This document shows positions 58,483-64,000 of a stretch of DNA of 64,000 nt, one piece after another. Below the pieces are notes generated by a model. That model had not been told where the DNA came from. It was given only the letters and a program-made list of their open reading frames with translations, and searched no databases. Source of the DNA: Pararhodobacter aggregans (lineage in GTDB: Bacteria; Pseudomonadota; Alphaproteobacteria; Rhodobacterales; Rhodobacteraceae); assembly GCF_003075525.1 (NCBI RefSeq), contig NZ_QDDR01000001.1, forward strand, positions 558,001 to 622,000, written 5' to 3'. The translations under genes and the position numbers were made by a program. How positions within the stretch are numbered: position 1 is the first letter of the stretch; each line of letters opens with the position of its first letter.

Positions 58483-59277
58483 ATGACCTTCCTGACCCTC
58501 ACCCCCGAGACCCTGCCCGACAGCCATATCTGCTGCGCGATGTCCGACCGGCGCTACGCCGCGGGCACCGAGGCCAAGAAGCGCTGGCTGGCCGAAACCC
58601 ATGCGCAGGGCTACCGCTTCTCGCGGCTGGACGAACGCGGCAAGGTGCTGATCGAATACGGGCCGGGGGCCGAGGCCTGGCAGCCGGTGGTGGCGCCCGA
58701 CTGGATGGTGATGGGCTGCTTCTGGGTCTCGGGCCGGTTCAAGCAGCAGGGGCACGGCAAGGCGCTGCTGGGGACCGCGCTGGAGGCGGCGCGCGGGGCA
58801 GGGCTGGCGGGATTGGTCGCGGTGGTGGGGCGGCGGAAGCTGCCCTTCCTCAGCGATGGCGCCTGGCTGCGCAGACAGGGCTTTCACGAAGTCGATGCGA
58901 CCGACAGCGGCTTCAGCCTGCTGGCGCTGGGCCATGAGGGCGCGGCCGCGGCGCCCGCCCCCCGCTTTGCCGACAGCGCCCGGCGGGGGCTGCCTGCGGG
59001 GACGCAGGGACTGACCGTCTTCTATTCCGACCGCTGCCCCTTCACCGAGTTTCACATCGGCACGGCGCTGCGCGAGACCTGTGCCAAACGGGGGCTGAGC
59101 CCGACCATCGTCAAGCTCGACAGCCGCGAGAAGGCGCAGAACGCCCCCTCACCGGCGACGATCTTCAGCCTGTTCGCCGGGGACCGCTTCGTCACGAATG
59201 ATCTGAGCGTCTGCCTCGACCACCGTTTCGACGCCATCCTGGCCAGGGCGGGCGTGGACCCGGCGCCCGGCCTCTAG
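58483..59277 (+). CDS. GNAT acetyltransferase with YoaP-like C-terminal domain
   Basis: 264-residue protein. The N-terminal half is an acetyltransferase-type domain (WMVMGCFWVSGRFKQQGHGKALL, the acetyl-CoA loop being QQGHGKA). The C-terminal half (about 175-260, GLTVFYSDRCPFTEFHIG) carries the Cys-Pro-containing thioredoxin-like region of YoaP proteins. Function unknown. ATG 58483 follows AGGTGG; the ORF start at 58414 is inside the LysR gene. It starts 19 bases after the LysR stop and may be co-transcribed. Confidence 0.83.
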   Translation: MTFLTLTPETLPDSHICCAMSDRRYAAGTEAKKRWLAETHAQGYRFSRLDERGKVLIEYGPGAEAWQPVVAPDWMVMGCFWVSGRFKQQGHGKALLGTALEAARGAGLAGLVAVVGRRKLPFLSDGAWLRRQGFHEVDATDSGFSLLALGHEGAAAAPAPRFADSARRGLPAGTQGLTVFYSDRCPFTEFHIGTALRETCAKRGLSPTIVKLDSREKAQNAPSPATIFSLFAGDRFVTNDLSVCLDHRFDAILARAGVDPAPGL

Positions 59278-59283
59278 CCGCGC

Positions 59284-60660
59284 TCAATTCCCCGGCAGCA
59301 GCTTGCCCGGGTTCATCAGCCCCTCGGGATCGAGCGCCGTCTTGATCGCGCCCATCACGTCCCAGGCGTCGCCATGCTCGGCCCGCATGTATTTGGTCTT
59401 GCCCATGCCGATCCCATGCTCGCCGCTGACCGTGCCGCCCAGCCTGAGCGCCCGCTCGGCCATGTTGGACGCCAGTTTCACCGCCGCCGCCTTCTGCACC
59501 GCGTCGCCCTTGCGGGGCAGCAGCAGCGCGTGGAAATTGCCGTCGCCGACATGGCCGACGATGGGGCCGGGGATGCCTGCTGCGGCGATTTCCGCCGCCG
59601 TCTCCTCGACCGCCTGCGCCAGTTTCGAGATCGGCACGCAGATATCCGTCGTCAGCGGGTCGCTGTCCGGATAGGCCCTGAGCGTGGTGCGATAGGCGTT
59701 GTGGCGCATGGCCCAGAGGGCCGTGCGGTCCTCGGGCTTCTCGGCCCAGCGGAAGTCTTGTCCGCCGAAATCGGTGGCGATCTCGGCGAAACGCGCCATC
59801 TGTTCGGTGACGCCCGCCTCGGTGCCGTGGAATTCCAGCATCAGATGCGGGGCGTCGGGCCAGTCCGATCCGGCGCCGCGGTTGAAGGCCTCGGCCGCGG
59901 CCCGGTCGACGAATTCGATCCGCGCCATGGGGATGCCCGACTGGATCGTGGCGATCACCGCATCGACCGCGCCCGCCATGCTGTCGAAGGCGCAGACCGC
60001 GGCCCGCACCGCCTCGGGCTGGCCGTGCAGTTTCAGGGTCAGTTCGGTGATGAGGCCCAGCGTGCCCTCGGCGCCCACGAACAGCGCCGTCAGGTCATAG
60101 CCGGTCGAGGACTTGGGCGCCCGCGTCCCGGTGCGGATGATGCGGCCATCGGCCAGCACCACCTCCAGCCCCAGCACATTGGCCCGCATCGTGCCATAGC
60201 GCACCGCCGTCGTGCCCGAGGCCCGGGTCGAGGCCATGCCGCCGAGGCTGGCATTGGCGCCGGGGTCGATGGGGAAGAAGAGCCCCGTGGCGCGCAGTTC
60301 GGTGTTCAGTTCCTCGCGGGTGATGCCGGGCTGGACGGTGACGACCATATCCTCGGGCGCGACCTCCAACACCTTGTTCATGCGGGTGAAATCGACCGTG
60401 ACCCCGCCCCGCGGGGCCAGCGCGTGCCCTTCGAGCGAGGTGCCGGCCCCCCAGCCGATCAGCGGCAATCCGGCAGCGCGGCACAGGCGCACGATCTCGG
60501 CCACCTCGGCGGTCGTCTCGGGATAGGCAACCGCGTCGGGCGGCATGTCCTGGAAATGCGCCTCGGAGCGGCCATGCAGCGCCCGGTCCGAGTCCGAGCG
60601 GTTGAGCCGCGGGCCAAGCAGGTCGCTCAAGGCCTCCAGCGCATCGTTCTTGGTGCTCAT
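59284..60660 (-). CDS. FAD-linked oxidase, D-lactate/glycolate dehydrogenase type
   Basis: 458-residue flavoprotein of the GlcD/D-lactate dehydrogenase group. FAD-binding PCMH domain with GWGAGTSLEGHALAPRGGV, VTVQPGITREELN, PGANASLGGMASTRASGT and FVGAEGTLGLITELTLKL, then the oxidase C-terminal domain with HVGDGNFHALLLP and GTVSGEHGIGMGKTKYM. Oxidises a D-2-hydroxy acid to the 2-oxo acid with electrons to the respiratory chain. Start ATG 60660 follows GGGGGAGGAAGGG. The frame is open 1.9 kb upstream only because the ClC gene is on the other strand. Confidence 0.92.
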   Translation of the reverse strand: MSTKNDALEALSDLLGPRLNRSDSDRALHGRSEAHFQDMPPDAVAYPETTAEVAEIVRLCRAAGLPLIGWGAGTSLEGHALAPRGGVTVDFTRMNKVLEVAPEDMVVTVQPGITREELNTELRATGLFFPIDPGANASLGGMASTRASGTTAVRYGTMRANVLGLEVVLADGRIIRTGTRAPKSSTGYDLTALFVGAEGTLGLITELTLKLHGQPEAVRAAVCAFDSMAGAVDAVIATIQSGIPMARIEFVDRAAAEAFNRGAGSDWPDAPHLMLEFHGTEAGVTEQMARFAEIATDFGGQDFRWAEKPEDRTALWAMRHNAYRTTLRAYPDSDPLTTDICVPISKLAQAVEETAAEIAAAGIPGPIVGHVGDGNFHALLLPRKGDAVQKAAAVKLASNMAERALRLGGTVSGEHGIGMGKTKYMRAEHGDAWDVMGAIKTALDPEGLMNPGKLLPGN

Positions 60661-60786
60661 CCCTTCCTCCCCCGGGGTATTTCCGTCCCGCCCGGACCCT
60701 AGCGGCTGGGCCGGGCGCTGACCAGAGGGGGCAAATCGCTTGCAACCCCGCCTGCTTGCGTGCTTTTCACAAGGTGAGAGGATGCG

Positions 60787-62451
60787 ATGCGCAAACACCA
60801 TCACCGCCCCCGGCTGACCCGATTGCTGACCCTGGCCCTGCGGCGCATCCGCCAGCAGGGACCGGACGAGGTGCAATTCTGGGTCATCGCCTTCTTCCTC
60901 GGCACCGCGGCGGGGGCGGCGGCGCTGTTGTTCCGGCTGGGGATCGGGACGCTGGAGACGCTGCTCTACGGCGCGCAGAACCACGCGGTCCTGGCGGCGG
61001 CCTCGGCGATGCCCTGGTGGGCGCTGGTGGCGATCCCGACACTGGCCGGGCTGCTGGTCGGGCTGATCCTGCACCGCTTCACCCCGGACGGACGGGTGCG
61101 CGCGGTGGCCGACGTGATCGAGGGCGCCGCCCTGCGCGGCGGCCGGGTCGAAACGCGCGAGGGACTGGCCTCGGCCCTGGCCTCGATGGTCACGCTGGGG
61201 GCAGGGGGCTCGGCCGGGCGCGAGGGGCCGGTGGTGCATCTCGCGGCCGTGCTGGCCACGCGGGTGGCGGACCGGATCCATGCCTCGGGCGTCACCGGGC
61301 GCGACCTGCTGGGCTGCGCGGTGGCCGCCGCCGTCTCGGCCTCGTTCAACGCGCCGATTGCCGGGGCGATCTTTGCCATGGAGGTGGTGCTGCGCCATTA
61401 CGCGCTGCACGCTTTCGCGCCCATCGCCATCGCCTCGATCATGGGGACGCTGGTCAACCGGCTGGCCTTCGGCGATGTCGCCGAATTCACCCTGCCGGTG
61501 CGCAACATGGTGGCCTTCTACTGGGAGATCCCGGCCTATCTGATCCTTGGTCTGGTTTCGGGCGCGGTGGCGGTGGCGCTGATGCGCTCGGTCTTCTTCG
61601 CCGAGGATCTGGCCAACCGGGTGCAGGCCCGGACCGGCCTGCCGCGCTGGCTGCGCCCGGCGGTGGCGGGGGCGCTGGTCGGCGCGCTGGCCATCGTCGC
61701 GCCGCAGGTCATCGGCATCGGCTACGAGGTGACGACCCTGGCCCTGACCGGGCACATGCTGCTGCACGAGGCGATCCTGATCGCCTTCGCCAAGGTGGTG
61801 GCGGTGTCGATCACGCTGGGCGGGCGGATGGGCGGCGGGGTGTTTTCCCCCTCTCTGGTGGTGGGGGCGCTGACCGGGCTCGCCTTCGGCCTGGTCGCGA
61901 CCGCGCTGATCCCGGCCTATTCCGGCAGCGCCACGACCTATGCGCTGGCGGGCATGGGGGCGGTGGCGGCGGCGGTGCTGGGGGCGCCGGTCTCGACCAC
62001 GCTGATCGTGTTCGAACTGACCGGCGACTGGCAGACGGCGATCGCGGTGCTGGCCGCGGTCTCGACCGGCTCGGCGGTGGCCAGCCGCTTCGTGAAACGC
62101 TCGTTCTTCCTGGCGCAACTGGCCCGGCGCGACGTGCGGATCGCCCAGGGGCCGCAGGAATACCTGCTGCAACTGGTCAGCGTCTCGGGCTCGACGCGCA
62201 AACCCGGCAGTCCCGGGGCGCCCCCGCTCGAGGAATTGGAGGCGCTGGCCGCCCAGGGCCGCAGCATCCCCTGGGAGGCGCGGCTGAAACCGGCGCTGCG
62301 GATCTTCGACCGCACCGGCGCCTCGCATCTGGCGGTGATGCAGCGCGGGGCGGACGGGGTGGTGAAGGTCGGCGGCAGCCTCAGCCATGTCGATGCGCTG
62401 AAGGCCTTCAACCGGGCGCTGGCGGCGACGGCCGCCGAGGAGCATTCCTGA
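60787..62451 (+). CDS. ClC-family chloride channel/antiporter
   Basis: 554-residue ClC protein with about a dozen membrane segments. Selectivity motifs GGSAGREGPVVHLAA (gating Glu146 present, typical of Cl-/H+ antiporters), ASFNAPIAGAIFAMEVVL, GGRMGGGVFSPSLVVGA and GAPVSTTLIVFELTGDW. A C-terminal region of about 100 residues (from about 450) after the last membrane segment resembles a divergent CBS-like tail, but CBS motifs are not clear. Divergent from the FAD-linked oxidase across 126 bases. Confidence 0.92.
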   Translation: MRKHHHRPRLTRLLTLALRRIRQQGPDEVQFWVIAFFLGTAAGAAALLFRLGIGTLETLLYGAQNHAVLAAASAMPWWALVAIPTLAGLLVGLILHRFTPDGRVRAVADVIEGAALRGGRVETREGLASALASMVTLGAGGSAGREGPVVHLAAVLATRVADRIHASGVTGRDLLGCAVAAAVSASFNAPIAGAIFAMEVVLRHYALHAFAPIAIASIMGTLVNRLAFGDVAEFTLPVRNMVAFYWEIPAYLILGLVSGAVAVALMRSVFFAEDLANRVQARTGLPRWLRPAVAGALVGALAIVAPQVIGIGYEVTTLALTGHMLLHEAILIAFAKVVAVSITLGGRMGGGVFSPSLVVGALTGLAFGLVATALIPAYSGSATTYALAGMGAVAAAVLGAPVSTTLIVFELTGDWQTAIAVLAAVSTGSAVASRFVKRSFFLAQLARRDVRIAQGPQEYLLQLVSVSGSTRKPGSPGAPPLEELEALAAQGRSIPWEARLKPALRIFDRTGASHLAVMQRGADGVVKVGGSLSHVDALKAFNRALAATAAEEHS

Positions 62452-62471
62452 GGGGACGGGTGAGCAAGGAG

Positions 62472-62655
62472 CGGGGGGCCAGCCCCCCGCACCCCCCGCC
62501 AAAGGGGACCCTCGGGCCCCCTTTGGAAACCCCCGAGGATATTTAGAGAACAAAGATGCAAGTTAAGAGGGCGTTAAGCCGCCTTCTTTGCGCTCCAAGT
62601 ATCCTCGGGGGGTGAATTGGCCGTCAGGCCAAGAGGGGGGCAGAAAGCCCCCCTT
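62472..62655 (+). repeat. Composite palindromic repeat, copy 5
   Basis: Starts 20 bases after the ClC stop: CGGGGGG/CCCCCCG-type hairpin, AAAGGGGACCCTCGGGCCCC hairpin, core arms (about 62529-62558 and 62583-62610) around GCGTTAAGCC, with a degraded right arm (CTTCTTTGCGCTCCAAGTAT), then a GGGGGGC/GCCCCCC hairpin like that of copy 4. It lies between convergent genes. Confidence 0.88.
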
Positions 62656-62671
62656 TGCACCGGCCGGGGCC

Positions 62672-63088
62672 TCAGCGCCGGAACGCGGCCACCTCGGTCT
62701 GCCAGTCGCGGAACGACAGCGCGAACCCGGGCGTGTCGGGGCGGGCGGCGCTGGCGCGGGCGACGGCGTCCGGGGTGACGCAGGAATACCAGCTGCGTCC
62801 GTCGCTGTTGGTCAGGGCGATGCAGATCCCGCCATGCGCCACGTCGATCTCGCCCGAGAAGAGGTTCCACACCCCGGCCAGATCGCCGCTCTCGGTCGTC
62901 AGGTTGCAGGTCCGCACGATTCCGGTCCCGCCGTCCCAGGCGTATTGCGTGGCGGTCGTCAGCGTGCCCATGGTCTTGGCCGGATAGACTTCGGCATTGG
63001 CGAAATGGCTGCCTTCGCTGCATCCCAGGGCAAGGGCGGGGCCGGTGGCGAGCAGGGAGAAGGCGGCGACGAGCAAGGTCTTGTGCAT
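62672..63088 (-). CDS. Small secreted protein of unknown function
   Basis: 138-residue protein with a clear signal peptide (MHKTLLVAAFSLLATGPALA) and a mature part of about 118 residues containing four Cys (GCSEGS, RTCNLT, GICIAL, YSCVTP), which could form two disulfides. No recognised domain. Likely periplasmic or extracellular. The frame extends upstream but the signal peptide sets the start at 63088. The Shine-Dalgarno sequence is weak. Confidence 0.7.
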   Translation of the reverse strand: MHKTLLVAAFSLLATGPALALGCSEGSHFANAEVYPAKTMGTLTTATQYAWDGGTGIVRTCNLTTESGDLAGVWNLFSGEIDVAHGGICIALTNSDGRSWYSCVTPDAVARASAARPDTPGFALSFRDWQTEVAAFRR

Positions 63089-63237
63089 GAATGAAATCCG
63101 GAAATGGCTGCAAAGAGGGTCATGATGCCATGAATTGGGGCACGGCCCCAGCCCCCGGGTTTCAGGATCGCGTGAGCGGGCTCTTGACCGGCGGGGCGGG
63201 GGATCCGATCCTGCCCGGCGCTGCACAGGAGGCCCGC

Positions 63238-63624
63238 ATGACCCGCCGCGATTTCGACCCTGCCGAGGTCCTGCCCGATGGCCGCCCGGCCGCCTCGGCC
63301 CGGCTCTTCGATCCGGCGGGCGGCGGTCCCTGGCGCGGGGTGGTCGAGGGGGCGGCGCTGGCCGGGCCGGTCACGGTGCTCGCCTATGGCACGGACCAGC
63401 CGGGCGAGGGGCCGCCCTGGCATGTCCATCCCTATGACGAGACCTTCGTCGTGCTCGAGGGCCGGGCGCGGTTCTTCGTGGGGGAGGCGGTGATCGAGGC
63501 TGCGGCGGGAAGCGTGCTGCTGGGCCCCCGCGGCGTGCCGCACCGGTTCGAGAACCTCGGGCCCGGGCGCCTGCAGACGCTCGACATCCATCACGCGCCG
63601 CGCTGGATCCAGACCAACCTCTGA
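63238..63624 (+). CDS. Cupin-domain protein
   Basis: 128-residue small cupin. Motif 1 GPPWHVHPYDETFVVLEGRARF (His-x-His...Glu) and motif 2 with LLGPRGVPHRFENLG (His) form the metal-binding barrel. Role unknown. ATG 63238 follows CAGGAGG; the frame is open 49 codons upstream. A palindrome follows the stop. Divergent from the secreted-protein gene. Confidence 0.85.
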   Translation: MTRRDFDPAEVLPDGRPAASARLFDPAGGGPWRGVVEGAALAGPVTVLAYGTDQPGEGPPWHVHPYDETFVVLEGRARFFVGEAVIEAAAGSVLLGPRGVPHRFENLGPGRLQTLDIHHAPRWIQTNL

Positions 63625-63634
63625 GGCCGCGGGG

Positions 63635-63660
63635 TAGGGTGGGCGATTCGCCCACCCCTC
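63635..63660. repeat. REP-like palindrome after the cupin gene
   Basis: Stem GGGTGGGCGA (63637-63646) with TCGCCCACCC (63648-63657), one base between the arms, so in practice a shorter stem with a small loop. Begins GTAGGGTGGGC, like the leuA palindrome at 11533. It lies between the convergent cupin and CorC-type genes and could act as a terminator, though no T-run is present. Confidence 0.6.
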
Positions 63661-64000
63661 ACATGGCGCGGATGCGCAGCCGGGTCAGGCGGTTCTCCAG
63701 CCGTTCGACCACGGTGAAGCGGAAGCCGTGGAACTGGAACACCTGCCCCGCCTCGGGGATCAGTTGCGCCTCGTGGATCACCAGCCCGGCGACGGTATTC
63801 GCCTCCTCGTCGGGCAGCGACCAGTCCATCGCCCGGTTCAGGTCACGGATCGTCATCGTGCCGTCGATCTCGATCGCGCCCGAATCGAGGCGGGTGATCG
63901 GGTCCTCGGTCGGCAGGTCGTGTTCGTCGACGATCTCGCCCACGATCTCCTCGAGGATGTCCTCGAGCGTGATGAGCCCCTGCAGCGCGCCGTATTCGTC
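63659..64000 (-). CDS. CorC/HlyC-type transporter-associated protein, C-terminal part
   Basis: C-terminal end (113 residues visible, 5' part beyond the window) of a hemolysin-C/CorC-like protein. DEYGALQGLITLEDILEEIVGEI is the conserved end of the CBS pair, followed by the transporter-associated CorC_HlyC domain (EIDGTMTIRDLNRAM, ANTVAGLVI, FQFHGFRFTVVE, ending TRLRIRAM). Whether the missing N-terminus has a DUF21 membrane domain (CNNM type) is unknown. Confidence 0.88.
   Translation of the reverse strand, partial: DEYGALQGLITLEDILEEIVGEIVDEHDLPTEDPITRLDSGAIEIDGTMTIRDLNRAMDWSLPDEEANTVAGLVIHEAQLIPEAGQVFQFHGFRFTVVERLENRLTRLRIRAM

Noticed and set aside
46850-60660. tRNA-Pro-linked genomic island with the hyu-type operon as cargo
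   Set aside because: No integrase, no duplicated tRNA 3' end and no change in codon usage visible by eye; the position beside a tRNA alone is not enough.
60661-62553. Upstream extension of the FAD-linked oxidase frame across the ClC gene
   Set aside because: Antisense to a well-conserved membrane protein; a strong Shine-Dalgarno sequence and the family start place the beginning at 60660.

Overview
The window is a GC-rich chromosomal segment of an alphaproteobacterium, most probably a member of the Rhodobacteraceae (Rhodobacter/Paracoccus/roseobacter relatives). This is inferred from protein content: a BktB-type thiolase, an 'IGHNNGP' family protein, a two-domain cold-shock protein followed by a DUF192 protein and tRNA-Pro, and alphaproteobacterial-style FabI and ClpS. 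The genus cannot be fixed from the window alone. Genes are tightly packed, with many ATGA or TGATG overlaps and little intergenic DNA. I see no transposase, integrase, phage gene or CRISPR array.

Layout. 0-9.4 kb: the end of a TyrA/TyrC-type dehydrogenase, an extensin-like secreted protein, beta-ketothiolase, a hybrid histidine kinase with two receivers, YggT, RecQ, a hemolysin-III membrane protein, a thioesterase and an unknown IGHNNGP protein. 9.4-11.5 kb: a composite palindromic repeat, then leuA preceded by a leucine-rich leader peptide and mutually exclusive hairpins (a likely attenuator). 11.7-19.6 kb: the rod-shape operon mreB-mreC-mreD-mrdA-rodA, continued by a GhrA-like dehydrogenase and a D-amino-acid-dehydrogenase-like flavoprotein. 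19.6-29.5 kb: an SDR that lacks its catalytic Tyr and Lys, an RsmC-like methyltransferase, clpS, a HAD hydrolase, a D,D-carboxypeptidase with a SPOR domain, RNase R, a methyltransferase, a small unannotated membrane peptide and hemC. 29.5-45.7 kb: mnmH, valS, tesA/ybbA/ybbP, a decayed EamA transporter, a class V aminotransferase, a polysaccharide deacetylase, an MBL beta-CASP protein, gpt, a LysE exporter, fabI and pdxH. 45.7-46.9 kb: cold-shock protein, DUF192 protein and tRNA-Pro(UGG).

47.3-57.4 kb holds the main accessory-looking block. It is a probable single transcription unit of a ThDP-dependent enzyme, hydantoinase/oxoprolinase subunits HyuA and HyuB, a PLP aminotransferase, a uronate-dehydrogenase-like NAD enzyme, a DAO-type flavoprotein and two SDRs, followed by a GcvA-like LysR regulator. 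The enzyme set suggests catabolism of a cyclic amide or amino-acid-like compound: ring opening, deamination or oxidation, 2-oxo-acid decarboxylation, then aldehyde/alcohol redox. The substrate is unknown and no transporter is included. 58.5-64 kb: a GNAT-YoaP protein, a D-lactate/glycolate-type flavoprotein, a ClC chloride/proton antiporter, a secreted unknown, a cupin and the end of a CorC/HlyC-type protein.

The most notable non-coding features are five copies of a composite palindromic repeat (9.4, 30.7, 33.9, 38.1 and 62.5 kb), all in the same orientation and all intergenic, and the leuA leader, whose promoter position predicts a leaderless peptide mRNA.
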